Source of the DNA: Polytrichum commune | Lineage: Eukaryota > Streptophyta > Polytrichopsida > Polytrichales > Polytrichaceae | Direction: 5' to 3' | Length of the DNA: 60,000 bases | NCBI GenBank assembly: GCA_950295325.1 | Contig: OX485803.1 | Location: forward strand, 9,426,001-9,486,000 | Shown here: positions 9,957 through 22,597 of the stretch, piece by piece | Layout: each line of letters begins with the position of its first letter | Numbering within the stretch: the first letter of the stretch is position 1 | Made by a program: the position numbers and the translations under genes | The notes under the pieces: model-generated | The model's database searches: none | What the model saw: only the letters and a program-made list of their open reading frames with translations | Told to the model about the DNA's origin: nothing

Positions 9957-10466
9957 CACAAGCAAAAAATCGTAGAAATAACGTGCAATAAAAAATAGGG
10001 TCTAATATATTCATTGTAGATAAAATTTGCAAAAACGTGCATATAATATAGGGGGTTTAAAATAGTGAAACATGTTTACATGTAAAATACCATCAGATAT
10101 AATGACCTCTTTAGTCTAGTCAGTACATGTAAAATAGCGTGGAACCAAAAAAAAGGGTGTAAGAAACAAAATGCGGTGTAAGAAAAAATGGACAACAATT
10201 GGGCTCCGAGAAGAAAAAAAATTGGGTATAGTCAAAAAAAATATTGGTTACTTGGGGTATAAGGGAAAAAATACAGCATAAGTAAAATAGGGTATTTTAA
10301 AACAATTTCTCAAAAAAATCATAATTATTGATAAGGTGTATTAAAATAAAAGCATTTACCTTTATTTTGAAAAATACCATACCTCAAACTCTTTTTTGCA
10401 AGGTAAATAGCCCACGGACAAATAAGTCTTGAGCGCACGTGTATGCAAAATATAAGAGGGAGTGCA
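9957..10466 (+). repeat. Unclassified dispersed repeat, copy B (internally deleted)
   Basis: It matches the first 190 bp of copy A (2369-2560) and then jumps to the part equivalent to 3620-3950. The join lies at about 10143, where both parental sites read roughly GGAAACCA/AGAACCAA, a short microhomology. The right end carries AATAGCCC and GCGCACGTGTATGC as in A and C. Confidence 0.7.
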
Positions 10467-11642
10467 ATCCTGAGTCCACAAGATATTCTATTTGAATTAT
10501 TTCCTCTCTAACACCAATCCATCAAGATATATTACAACAATACTATGACAATTACCCACGGGAAGAAGAATATTGCAAATTATCCAATTCTCACACAAAC
10601 TTATAACAATTTGGTGACTTGGTATTCTGCAAAGATATTCCAACTTAGAATATGTGATTCACAATCACATTCACTTGCAATTGGTATTTGGTATTTGGGT
10701 CTTATTGCCTACCAGTTTCAAAGTCACCCCTAGGCAATTGACTATTTTGATACCAAAGGATTCATTTTTCTCATCCTTACTCAATATATGAGATCAACAC
10801 ATACCCTCTTATCTTTCTTCAGTATCAATTAATCAAAATGTTCAATCACAAATAATGGCTTCAATTCATCAAATTTTACAACATTACCTCTCATTCACAA
10901 AACTATGGCTTGTAACATAATGCGGGCGGATATGATACCAAACCATATATTCATTCAAAACAAGAACACAATCCCTCTAGCTTGGCCCATAGTCTCGTAA
11001 ACCTGCCAGCCTTTTCTTGATTCCAAACCATAGCTTGACATGTAGGTGTAACTTGATCGATTCAACAACCCAAGAGACTAAAATCTTAATATGCATATTT
11101 CAAAATATAACTTTTACAATCAAACTTAAAGAATTACTCCTTGTTGACCTTAAACTTAATTCACAATCCAACTTCTCAAGGTTGGATTTAAACACACATT
11201 TTGTAATCAAGTACAATCACCCTAGATATGCACTTGAACAACTTGGAGCACTAGACAATTGACTTGCGATAATATTCCACGTAGAAGCACTAAATCACCA
11301 TCTATGCTTGATAATTTAACTCAAGTGGGGTCACATGCCAAGTTATTCCAACAAGATTTGATAGCAAGAAGATCAAGTTCTATGCCTCCTTCTCTTTAAC
11401 TTCCTAGCCTTATATCCCTTTGAGAAGGTCCATGTAGATATCAAAGAACATGTTTTTTTTCTTATCAAGCCATGGCCATTCTTATCACCACTTCTGATAT
11501 CTCAAGACAATAGCTTGTTTAGCCTTATTCGATTAGAAATTTCTAGTTCATCTCAGGTCCTATTCACACTTACTTTTAGATAAAACTAGGGGGGGAAACA
11601 CACTTGTGCGCTTGCACACATACACGCACGCACATGCACACC

Positions 11643-11673
<31 letters not shown>

Positions 11674-13091
11674 AAGTGTATCACAGTCGCCTCCAAGGTT
11701 AGAAAGGGGTCTCTCAACCTAAGACAGTGTAACCCGTTGCTTGATAGGTTGCATGGACATCACACCATGAATATTGAGATTAAAAAAACTATACTAATTT
11801 GTTTCTAAACAATCATTATTTGCCTTATGAGATGAGCTAGTGAAATCCCTAATCCTAAGGGTGAGGAGGAGCATCCTTTTCCAAGTAGACTTTGAACTCC
11901 TAGACTATATAACACACCTATATGTCATCACAATGAAATTTTACTTCTAAACATATAATATCTTTAAGAATCCCTTTAATCTCCTTAAGAATCCATGTGA
12001 ATTAGGTGCTCAAGTATTTCAAGATTATATTCCCCTAAGACTGTAATGTCGAAGTTAAGTGTCTTAGAATGAAATGAGCTTGTATTCCCAACATCATCGC
12101 CATTGCATAATGTTAGGTGTAAGACTACCCCACAACTTATACGATTCAAGTTAAAAATCTTCTCATCTAATTCCAATTCTAAATATACTTGGTCAAGTTC
12201 CCCAAGATCTTCTCATAGACACTAGTTTTGATTTCAAGTATAATCTCTTATTTATAGAAGTTACAATCCACTAGATTGGTATGATGTGAAATCGTAATTT
12301 TAACTCATGTATGAAGAGATGGGTGGTTCGGCCAATTTGACAACTTCCCCATGGCTTCACACGATTCTCTTCGACCTTTGAGCCATGTCTCAAATGATAG
12401 TTTTCACGCATACCGAGTACACTTTATGTATCAATCTTCAAGTACACCTCGAGGTCTCATATATCCCATACTACTTGAGGTGAATTCTGGTAAGCAAAGC
12501 AAATTATACCCTAGCTATAGCAATGTGAACAAGCTATAGCAAAAAAAAAAACCACACTACACATGCTATATAATATTGTGGACCGCATTTTCACCTTGGG
12601 TAATAGTTGGACTGACATTTAGACATTTTTTGTTTTTATGATTAACTAGATTCATTTAACTCACAAAGACTTTCATACGTTAATCTAGTTTATGTGTGAA
12701 CATAAAGTAAGTAAAAATCTACAAATGGCTTGGAAACCCAAGGGGTGGTAATTTTAAATGTGAAACTAAGTTTAGGGTGTTGTTGTGATCGTATACAAGT
12801 ACACCTTTCACAAATATTATTGTGGACTAAAAATTTGTGCAGGTAGAAATATTGTGGTGCATTGTATTTTATGTATTATTGAGGATTTATGGTGGCATGT
12901 AGATATTACTAGAATATTTTTAAAACAAATTATATTCGAAACAAAAATGATAAAATGATAGAATAATTATGATAAATCATGTAATATTATTGAAATAGTG
13001 TAATTTTAAACCATATATTTTTAATGTTCCATGTAAATTTTATATTCCTCTTCTTGAAGATGTGATATTCTAAGCTAAAAAATTGGAGTGC
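10467..13091. other. Unassigned AT-rich DNA
   Basis: About 2.6 kb without a recognised gene. ORFs are all under 90 codons and lack motifs. The only distinct feature is the alternating tract at 11599-11674. A poly-A run lies at 12540-12550. Confidence 0.5.
11599..11674 (+). repeat. CA/CG alternating tract with (CG)4(CA)12 core
   Basis: Imperfect CA-rich sequence leads into CGCGCGCG (11643-11650) followed by 24 bases of CA. Strict purine-pyrimidine alternation of this type favours Z-DNA. The tract is bracketed by CACTTGTG and CACAAGTG, which are complementary. Confidence 0.9.
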
Positions 13092-13236
13092 GTGGGTGCA
13101 AGCATGGCAAAGTGGACAACTCTTGATCCTTGCCTAATGTTAAGTCAAAATGATTCAAAACTATACACTAACTATAACTTTCGTGAAGAAAAACAAATCA
13201 TAGACATTTTCTAAACATATTGATCTACAAAGCCAA
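13092..13236 (+). repeat. Dispersed repeat pair, copy 2
   Basis: Partner of 4785-4925 in the same orientation; begins GGGTGCAAGCATGGCAAAGT. Confidence 0.65.
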
Positions 13237-15284
13237 ACAAGTTATGATGACAAAGACGATTTCAAGAAAAATCTACATATTTCAAAAGACGGTGCAAGTG
13301 GTGTACAAGTAGGTGATATTGCACAAGTAACTGTCTGAAATTTGTTTTAAATACGATTAAATTACATTAAATTGATGGTTTTCTACAAAGACATGCGATG
13401 ATATCCTCAAAGTAGATAATGAATTCAAGGAATATGAAAAGAACTTCCCACTTCAAATATTTAAGGTCGTGACATCTACATCCAAAACCAAATTCAACTA
13501 TTTGCTTGTGAGCATCATATTTAATGATAAGTTTCGAACATCCCAACTTGATATTCTACATCTAATTATCTAACATATCAACAAAGGTCATCATGAAAAA
13601 AAAAGCCCAATTTAAACAACACTTTTCTACTACTTTTAGACCTTTGACCCAAAATCTTATGATTTAAGTATACTGAAGCTCTATTTTGGTCCAATGTACC
13701 ATGCTTGCATCCACGTCACGATAAAACACTCTCATCTAAATCATTGTGGTACGTCGAATTTATAATGGGCCATAATAATAATATGATGTGTGAGAGGTGT
13801 AATATAGGCTCGTGTTTTCCGAGGCCCCAAAACCCATTGCACTCATGCATGTGCACTAGTACTAGTGATGCATCATCATTGACATACTTAATGTGCCGTC
13901 ATCAGATGACAACAAAGTCGTTCCAAAAACTGGCACAAGTACGACATGCTCGCCCTTTATGATCATTGTCCAATAACTAACGATTTCCTCACACCAATGT
14001 GTAAAGGGCATGCCCTAATATTCCAATCCATGTGTTCAAACTAATTAAAAAGCAAGAGCGAAACTCAAAACACTTACACTTGTTTATTGGACACAATGTC
14101 ATTAAGTAAGAGCAATATCATGACCACTCTTTATTAAGGTCTCCACATCCTAGACTACATCAAATGTCAATGTCCTTGGGTTTGTTGAAACTCTATTCGT
14201 CTATTCACTTCGAATCCGTGTGGTCGTATTTGAACCTTTAGTTCTAGAAAACCAATCGGAAAGCGCCATGTGGAGAATTGTTACCTTTATTTGCTTGCAT
14301 AAGTTTGTGTTACTTCCTAAAAAGTCGGTATTCAACCATGAAAAAATCCTAACACAAGAGGAAGGTACCATGTTCAAAGTTAGACCAAAATTCGAGGACA
14401 CTCAACCAACCAATCTTGCTAGCACGCAATATGTTGAAGTGGGAAACAATGGGGAGTTTTTGGGCTCCTCTACCAACCTACGGGAATAATCGCATTGTGC
14501 TTAAAGTTGAGTTGGGCCCGATAAGGGATTGCTTCCCAAAAGAAGAATGTAGAGGACCGTCCTCGTCACTTACATAACGTACCCTCTACACTTGTACAAT
14601 GCCAAAACCCAACGCAACCCAACTTCCTCACTTCACGCCGTTTGGCTTGAAAATATAAACTCCAAGCCACTACCACATCGCCACTCCACCTCCAAAAGTA
14701 CTCTTAAATTAAGATCGGCAACCCTTGTTCGGATACTTTTCCTTATTAGGAAACCTATGCGTTCAGCGGTGTGTGGTATGGTCTCGTTCCAAGAATGGAT
14801 AGACCCAAATAGACATGTGTTTAAAAGAGATTATTGGAATGCGTGTTCATATTTTAATAACCATTCTAAGTTCAATGGTCAACATAATTGGGAAGACCTA
14901 TATGTTCATTTAATAAGCACAAGAATGGTCACTTTGGTAATAATAAATATGATATTCATATGAGCTCCGAAAATTAGAGGAAAGTGATTACAACCTCGAT
15001 TTTGGATTCGCTACAAGTCGTGTGTTTTTATGGCCTAGGAGAAGTGGGGTGGTTGGAAATAGAGCCCCTTTTGAGGCCCGTACATGACACCGGGACAACA
15101 CAAGTGGCCCAAACACAGCTCCGAGAACTGTGGAGAATTTTGGGTGTTCCCTCAAATATGAGCCCAATATTTTTACATCTCATCTTAGAGTATGTTGCCT
15201 CTTCCTTTTGGGTGTACATATAAACAACTTTCTGTCAAAATCATTAAATTTTTATGTTTTTTTGTAAATTTCTCACATACTTGG
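13237..15284. other. Unassigned DNA with short ORFs
   Basis: No known domain. The longest plus-strand ORFs (13705-13962, 14220-14489, 14592-14963) are 85 to 123 codons, have no recognisable motif or relative in the window, and show no splice or promoter support. They may be remnants of an old element. Confidence 0.4.
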
Positions 15285-15286
15285 TA

Positions 15287-15562
15287 CTCTCTCCGTTTCA
15301 AAATGATTGTCCATATTTCTAATTTTGGTAAAAGTAAAGCCCGTTGACCGTTGACCATTGACTGAGTAGTTGTAAGTATGACTCTCAAATTAAAAAACAA
15401 CAACTTCTCGGAAACGTCCCCGAATGTTGCAATGTCGAAAGACTTCTTGATATAGAAAGTTTGGCACGAGCTTCGAATTTCTAGCTGGGCATATAAACCC
15501 GACAATTGTTTTGGGATAAAACAAATCCGAGAAGTAGGAGAATCATTTTGAGACGGAGGGAA
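15287..15562. mobile_element. Stowaway MITE, 276 bp
   Basis: The left end CTCTCTCCGTTTCAAAATGA and the complement of the right end TTCCCTCCGTCTCAAAATGA are near-identical, match the plant Stowaway consensus CTCCCTCCGT, and are flanked by TA at 15285-15286 and 15563-15564. Stowaway elements are short, non-coding and moved by Tc1/mariner transposases. The small ORF crossing it is not meaningful. Confidence 0.9.
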
Positions 15563-15570
15563 TATTTTAC

Positions 15571-15807
15571 AACGAACCGGGAGAATCAACCACTAGTTAC
15601 AGATAAACTGGTTAAGTTTGAAAATAAACGGTTGAAGTTCAAGACTTCAAGAAAATTACCAATGAATTTACGGGAGTCTTTAGAATATACCTCAAATCAG
15701 TAAAGAAGCATTGAAAGATCCATATAACCGGTTAAACTTGGAAATGTTAGGATTTTGACCAATGATGCCCAAATATACATTGGCACCTTTGTTTTACGGG
15801 CAATGAA
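15571..15807 (+). repeat. Dispersed repeat with CCGGTT boxes, copy 1
   Basis: It aligns with 30685-30925 along its length: GGGAGAATCAACCACTAGTT against GGGAGAACCAACTGTTAGTT at the left, and AACCGGTTAAACTTGGAAA against AACCGGTTGGACTCGGAAA towards the right. A weaker relative (GCAGTTAGTTAC, CTGGTTGATTTTGAGAA) may lie near 58578-58630. No coding capacity. It directly follows the Stowaway element. Confidence 0.65.
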
Positions 15808-16785
15808 AATTAAGATCGTTCTAGTTTTATTATTACGCTTCCCAAATACGTGTAAGGAATAAGATCCATATCAAACAAAAATTCGCATAATGGGTTTGAA
15901 ATTCCTTTACGTGTCTTCCTTGCATGCATTATTCCTTGGCATTGAAGATCCGTTGCATGCATTATTTGCTTCACACTATGGCCATCCAAGTTGACAAGCC
16001 ATGGGATTGAATGGCCAAACTTTGTTGAGAGTCCAAATAAATAAGCTAAAAATAGAAAATAAAATATAGGAATTGGAGCCTTTGGCTAAGCATAGTATGA
16101 AGCCTCCAAAGGCCAAGCCCAAAGTCCAAACCCATATCTAAGGAAGAAGGAGCCTCTCACTTTATTCCCTGTCCAAAAGAGCCTCTCCAATCTAACGGCC
16201 AAGATCTTGTTGGTTTTTGATTTTTGATTTTTTTAACAAAAAAATTGACGGCCTCTTGACCATTGTTTGGGTTTCCATTCTTGTCCAATGCAGACTTCCT
16301 TTGAGACTATGTCGCCTTGGTCAAAACTACTACCATGTAGGCATTTTAAAGAGCGACAACCTTTGGACTTGGCCTCTAGTGTGAAGGGTCGAGAGGCCGA
16401 ATGCTTAGTTTCTTGCAATATGATTGGTGGTAATTGAAGGCCTCTCGACCTTCATCTATAGTGTGAAGTGGCCCTTAGTCCAAAGTTCCAAACAATTTAC
16501 ATATAAATTCAGAAATATCTTGCATTGTTTGAAGTTTCCTGTAGTTGTAAGTGCAATGTTGAACATGAAGATTTGTATGTGGGAGTTATTTGGTTTGTTT
16601 TCATGTCCTTCAACTTCTACCAATTAGGTTCACACAACAAAACTTGTGTTGCATTAATAATTCTACAATAAAGCATCGTCAACAAATGGAGTGCAATGGA
16701 GACCTCCGTTGATTTACTTTTGGTTATTGGAAGTGCATGTTTTGTCAGCTCTTTCACTGAATACATAAGTCCTCCTCAAGGACTT
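15808..16785. other. Unassigned DNA
   Basis: No gene recognised. A 12-bp inverted pair, GGTCGAGAGGCC (16387-16398) and GGCCTCTCGACC (16439-16450), could form a small hairpin. Confidence 0.45.
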
Positions 16786-17371
16786 CACTGGCGAAAATTG
16801 TAGAAAAAACTTGTAATAAAAAATAGGGTCTAATATATTCATTCTAAATAAATTTTGCAAAAAATGTACATATAATATAGGGGGTTTAAAAACAATGAAA
16901 CATGTTTACATGTAAAATATCATCACATATAATGGCCTCTTTTATCTAGTCAGTACATGTAAAATAACATGGAAACAATTACTAAGGGTAGCGGGTCTAG
17001 GGTAGGGTTTGTGCTAGTGGATGAAAAGAGGTAATTTTTAGTTGAAAGAGCTTGGATAGTTGACTTTGCATGGTTGGCTAGCTTTAACGTTATTGAACCA
17101 ACGTATCCAATGTGGAGTTAATGTTCTCTACCTACATGCCGGGAGGGAAAATTTCAACGCATTGTTTGAATTGCAATCTTCTTTCCAATTTTCTTTGTCA
17201 TTGTAAGTAAAATAGGGTATTTTTAAATGATTCCCCAAAAAATTTATAATTGCCGATAGGGTGTATTAAAATACAAGCATTTACCTTTATTTTGAGAAAT
17301 ACCATACCTTATAATCTTTTCTACAAGCTAAATAGCCCCCTGATAAATAAGTCCTGAGCGCACATGTATGC
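16786..17371 (+). repeat. Unclassified dispersed repeat, copy C (internally deleted)
   Basis: It begins CACTGGCGAAAATTGTAGAA and follows copy A through ACGTTATTGAACCAACG at about 17103. It then has about 100 bp of different sequence and rejoins the family at GGGTATTTTTAAATGATTCC, ending GCGCACATGTATGC. Together with A and B it defines common ends for the family. Confidence 0.7.
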
Positions 17372-19084
17372 ATTAAATGTTAATTACCATTATTAGTGAT
17401 TCCTTATAAAAAAAATTGGGGGATTATGAATTTACAAAGTTGCAATTACTACCAAATGTTTTTTTATCCATGTTTCAATCATCCATGACAATATTTCATT
17501 ACAAGTCGCTGACAAGAGAAGGTAGGGTTTTGGCCAATGGTAGAACTCATCCATCATCCATGACAATATTATTCACTTATTCATAAGTGTCATCCAAAAA
17601 ATTAGAATAGTGATATGAAATATCACATGACACTAAATATCATATTTAGTGTAATGTGCATTTTGAGAGACTTTTAATGAAGTGAGATTCAATTCATACT
17701 TGTCCTACTGGGACGGTTTTGAATTTTAACTATAATACTTAATTAATTTCCAAAAATGAAATTTAACCAAAATTATTTCCTTCAAATTTTCCTTGTCAAG
17801 TGGATTTTTCTCTAGAAATAGAATATGTATGAACCTTTGCTATGTGGAGAGATCGGAGTAGATGCAATTCCTCAAATAGTAGGTTCTACAATATTTTAAT
17901 GCATGATGATGTACAATGTGGACCACACTATAGTGCATCAAAGGGTATGTCATGTTATTGATATGCCCATAAGGAGCTCCCATTAACAATAAACTAGGTG
18001 TGGAGTGGGTAATACAATTTGGAGGCGTAGTCCAATCTCTTTTAAACATCTGGTCATTTAGTCCAATCTTAACAGAGGTTGTAAGTTTCTTTGGTCCTCA
18101 CCTAACCAAATATCAATTAAATATAGGTGTAAATTTAGACAATTAATTGAATAACACATGCATATATAGTGGTTGCAAATATGTGGTTGACGCTTAGTAA
18201 TAGATCAATAGCACTAGGTCAATGGATAGAAATTGCAGTAATCTATGGAGTAGATATACTTTCATCCCATCAATGGTGGACTTGTTAGAGTCCCAAATTT
18301 TCATCTTGGTGTTTGGAGTGAGAAAAAGTCAAATTAACCGGTTCTTAATTATGTGTGAACTACACTCTAAACTCTATAATATCACACTTGTGGGTAACCA
18401 AAGTGCACGTGATATGGATGGGTGATAAAAGAGAATAAGTGTAGCATGTTACATCTTGGTGTGACATAAAGTGCAACATCACACTAATGACAATGTGATA
18501 TGTGTGAGCGTGTGGTTTGAATTCTTTGGTGGTTTGTTTAAATGTAAAAACTTTTGAGAAGTTTGTATGGGAAGGAAACATGACAACAAGGATTGAAATT
18601 TAAACTGAGAACATCCATACCCTAGGGTTTCGAAATATAAGAGAAGGAGTTGCATTAAGGAGGTTGACATTATGGAGTTTAGAGTGTATCAATCTTGTAA
18701 TTCCGGTTTGTAGTCAATGTTGTGTTATTCATTTCTTGGTTTGTTTCCAATATTTGATGTCCAAAATATAAAGTGAGAAGTATTCATCAATGATTTCATC
18801 ACTTCATCTATTCATAGATCATCCGCATGTCAATAGGATTCCATCTACTCTCTCTAATTTCCTTTTCCTTTTTTCCTCCTACTTTTTCCTTGAAGAGAAC
18901 TCAACAACTAGACTAGACAAGACTTTGGTGTTCACAAAGTGACCTCCAAGTTAGGCTAAGGCACATAATACTTTCAGACTTTCACAAGGGGGTTTGGACT
19001 TGGGACCTTTCCAATGGCACCAAATCTCGAAGCATATGGCCGGACCCATGGTCCATGGAATCATTGCATCTCCTTTTCAAATTA

Positions 19085-19234
19085 CCGTAGAGGGCTCTTT
19101 ATTTCATCTTTACATGTGCTGGAATGTAATTTCCACGTGGAGAACAAATGGGTCTCAGCGAATGTGAGGATGAGATGTTGCGACATTTGAGGGGGAAATA
19201 ATTATCTTGTGCCGAAATCGAGAGCCCTCTATGG
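19085..19234. mobile_element. Possible 150-bp MITE with TA flanks
   Basis: CCGTAGAGGGCTCT at the left and AGAGCCCTCTATGG at the right are complementary at 13 of 14 positions and each is bordered by TA, the target of Tc1/mariner-type elements. It is short with no internal coding. No second copy is visible, so the call is tentative. Confidence 0.4.
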
Positions 19235-19400
19235 TATGGAAAGTCCTCAAAATTACTCATAAAGTAAAGTCGATGAAATCATGGGTTTAGTCCCAAACCA
19301 TGACTCAATGAGAATTAACACAAGCCACCCAAGATTTCTTAATGCTTGAAATATCATCCACAAGGAGTGATGTTGGGCTATAAAAAACCAGCTTCCTAGG

Positions 19401-19464
19401 TTGTCCTATTAGGATGAGTGGACTAAGCTAACTTGTCCTACTAGGATGAGTGCCCCAAGCTAAC
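19401..19464 (+). repeat. Tandem duplication, 2 x 32 bp
   Basis: Two adjacent 32-bp units starting TTGTCCTATTAGGATGAGTG and TTGTCCTACTAGGATGAGTG and both ending AAGCTAAC. Confidence 0.85.
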
Positions 19465-20022
19465 CTTCCATAGGCCGATCCCGATTTAGGACAACGGGTC
19501 CCATGCGCATACTCTTTTTTGGATCCTAAAGTTCTCTCAAAGTCTGATAGGTGGAAAGAGGAGACCCCAAAATTCTCACTCAACTTTCAAAATAAGCTCC
19601 GAAACATGATGAGCTCTTTGAGGGATTTTACAGATAGCTCTCTTGTCATGTATGTTATTAAAGCTCCATCAAATAAAATATGAAGCCTAAAATCCAAGAT
19701 CGTGAAGCTTGGATATGTAAGTCTAAAATTTTCCAAATCTCGTTTTGAATTGGTATGCCTAGTAAATCAAGTTTCAAGGTTTATGAAAGGAAAAGCCACA
19801 TTCTCTTCTCACCCCCCACACAGCCCTAGTAGTTTCCTGATCCTTATTGCTCACCAATTAAACATTGTTCTCATGAGTTTGCTTCATCATGCCAAAGGAA
19901 CCAAAAATGACCATCTATGTGATCTTTAACTACGAACTATTCAATCAAAACCAATCAATCGAATCCAACGAAATTGATTTTATAGTCGAAGAAGCCAAAA
20001 GGCCTATGAGATTAAAAGTACA

Positions 20023-20345
20023 TCATGATGGTTTCAAACATGTTAATTCTTTGGAGCAGTAGAGTGGAGTGCCCTCCGTGAGGTAGAGCTTGATATTAGC
20101 TTGATTGTTTAGGTGGAAGAAACACTTTAGACTCGTAGTATTACATTGTCAAACAATGAAGGGAACTTGTCTTTGATGAAGTTGTAAAGGGGATAATCCA
20201 ACACAAAGGGTTTCGCATTTCGACTACATTGTAAGAGCAAAAGTGGCACAATATGTTATCTCTCAATAGATTGGTCACCACGGCTCAACAACATAATTTT
20301 GGCTTCATTTAGGGACGTGGCATCTATAGTACACTCAAACAAACG
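20023..20345 (-). pseudogene. LINE ORF2 C-terminus, zinc-knuckle type (minus copy)
   Basis: Read on the minus strand, the region contains NILCHFCSYNVVEMRN and, after a frame shift, LYLTEGTPLYCSKELTCLKP followed by a stop at 20023-20025. The plus-strand copy at 38990-39388 has the same order: RLYHFCSYDVVEK, then FYLTETTALHHSNKLASLKP and a stop. Cysteine-rich motifs of this kind (Cys-X2-Cys with later His and Cys) are common at the C-terminus of plant and animal LINE ORF2 proteins. About 80 bp downstream of the stop is also shared, which is presumably 3' UTR. The reverse transcriptase is not recognisable upstream, so this is a 5'-truncated dead copy. Confidence 0.7.
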
Positions 20346-22190
20346 ACAAAAGAAAGTGAAAAAGGAGGGTATAAAGAAACCTCAAGATTTGATGACTCCA
20401 ATCAAACCACATCATAACAAGTCCCTCTAAAGGTTGAGTCACATGACTTAAGGTGTGTGAGCATTATTCAATTACTTTTCCTATTTGAAAAAATTATATT
20501 TGATTGGCGTGTGGGTAGGTGAGGATCAAAGATCCAATACCATAAAGACACATGCTTAAAAGGAGTTGGACTACATCTTTAAGGAAAACAATACCACTCC
20601 ACATTCAATACTGAACACAATTAAAAGGACATGTGTATTCAACCAAGGAATCAACAAACGTGCACTTTCGACAACCGCAACAAACTAAGGGGCAGGCAGG
20701 AGGGGGGTCCATTTTTCAATATGGTTTATGTTTTCAACACGTTTTCATAATAGATTCGCTAACGTAGCACAAATTTGAAGATGTAAATTTGATCAACAGA
20801 AATGGGAACAAATCTCATGCATACGTCTACATTTACTTGAAACACAGCTAAATCAAGAAGCATGCACTTTTGAGGAACACACAACTAAATCACGGGAGGT
20901 CTCCATTTTTCAATTCGATCTTTGTCAATGCTTCCTTGTTGATTTGCTAATGCAACAACACAAGTTTTGTCATGTAACCCTATTTATTACCGAGTTGGAG
21001 AATGTGAAAAAACGAACACCCACACAACCCTAAAGTGAACCCAAATCATGGGCAACTTGAAAGCATAGGTTAGGTAAGTGCTCCAACCATGCCGCAAAGT
21101 AAGGTACAATAGTTTTACCTGTGGAAGTCAAGGCAGGTCCTATATGGCACGTGGTTTGGAGGGGCGGAAGCTTCCGGTTGCATTTCGTGGCTGTGGCCCA
21201 TATCTTTCCTTTTCTGACGGGAATGATGCAATATTACCAGTTGTGGTACCCATGGATATGTACATAGCTAAGCGGTGGTTGTTCGGCTGTCCACTTGGCA
21301 TTGCTCCCTTGGAAACGTGCAATTTGAATATGGTATAAGTTATTAGGGTATGTGGCCGACCTTATGTGGTCGTCACCCTCTTCTTCTTACTTTTCATTGG
21401 ATGTCTATAAGCTTAGTTGAGTAGTATAGGGCAAGGCTTCTAGTTAAGATTAAAGAGCACAAAAGGTATGATAGTGGCACGACAATGTTAGATTATGTGC
21501 TCAAAATATCGACATTGTTTCAGGTTCAAAGAGTGGACACAACAAGGTAAGAGTAAGAAAACCCTTGCGTTGGACTAGACTGTAATTTTTTTGCATCTTT
21601 GCTTCGATTGTGAATCTTGAAATGACAATCTTTGTGACGAGCAATTGGTACCTAGATGGAGCGATCTCTATTTATGAGGCTTCTGACGGCTATAAATGTT
21701 TGTGGAGCTGGGAGTGCTTGCAATAGATACACACACCTTTGAGAAGGATCGTTAGACAATTATATTCAACATTTATCTTGCAGTTTATGTTACCAATTCA
21801 AAACTAGCCTTTTTATGCAATGAGCGTCCACAACACTCATTTTCGGAGTGTCCACATTTTCCAAATAGGTGTGGCCCAAAGTAAATTGAAGTCGACATCA
21901 ATTTGTGAGAGAGCCAACTTTTTTTTTATATAAGAAAAATCGAAGCTTGAATGTCATATTTTTAGATGCCAAACCCTTCAAAACTCTTCTTCAATGCAAT
22001 GCAAGGATGGGTGGGAATTTCCAAAATATGTTTTTAATTTCTCTTGCATCTTTCTAGCTTATCAAAAATTGACAAATTGCATATAAGCATGACTAAATGG
22101 ATGTGAAATAGAATATAGATAGGTTGTGAGTTGGAGTAAGTTGCTTTCCAAACACAAATTTTTTATTTAGGGTTTCGAATTTCAAATTAT
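20346..22190. other. Unassigned DNA with diverged direct repeats
   Basis: A phrase ending TCCATTTTTCAAT recurs at about 20708 and 20905 with related flanks, suggesting an old tandem duplication of about 200 bp. An ORF at 21078-21338 (86 codons) contains no recognised motif. No RNA gene seen. Confidence 0.4.
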
Positions 22191-22457
22191 TGGAGGTCAA
22201 TAAGACTATAGATGAGAATGCACAAGAATATATATATATACACAAAGGCATATGAACAATGCTTGGAGTGAGATGGTCTCATGCTCTCCATGCCTTTTAT
22301 TGTATTTCTTTTTTTCTTTGGTTCATACAAACAATATGGGATAACTCTTATCCCTCTTCAGACTAGCCTTGTGGCCTTATTATGACCTTATTGTTTCTCA
22401 TGCTTCTTCCACTATATCTCTATTGACTATGAGCAATTTCATGTTCTACCTTCTACA
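22191..22457 (-). repeat. 3' LTR of the old Copia element
   Basis: 267 bp starting TGGAGGTCAATAAG on the plus strand and ending CCTTCTACA. In element orientation the LTR begins TGTAGAAGG and ends CCA. It contains the stem GGGATAA/TTATCCC and a CAATAAAAGG TATA-like phrase on the minus strand. Confidence 0.9.
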
Positions 22458-22465
22458 CTTCCACG
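22458..22465 (-). promoter_or_regulatory. Polypurine tract of the old Copia element
   Basis: On the minus strand CGTGGAAG directly precedes the LTR start TGTAGAAGG, the position where plus-strand DNA synthesis is primed. The young element has the equivalent AAAGTGGGAG at 53561-53570, and both are preceded by CTCGCAA. Confidence 0.7.
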
Positions 22466-22597
22466 TTGCGAGTAATCAAAGGCTTCTACACCCACTTCCC
22501 TTGTTAATGCTTGATGCCTATCCTCTGCAAGTGGTTTGGTTAGCACGTCCGCAATTATATCCTTCATTGAACAATATTTCAACCACATCTCTAGGTT

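Larger units (their letters stand above)
17372..19940. other. Unassigned DNA with a fragment of the 1920-2310 repeat
   Basis: No gene recognised; ORFs are under 75 codons. Near 17473-17660 there are phrases shared with the 1920-2310 repeat family. Other small features inside (19085-19234, 19401-19464) are listed separately. Confidence 0.45.
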
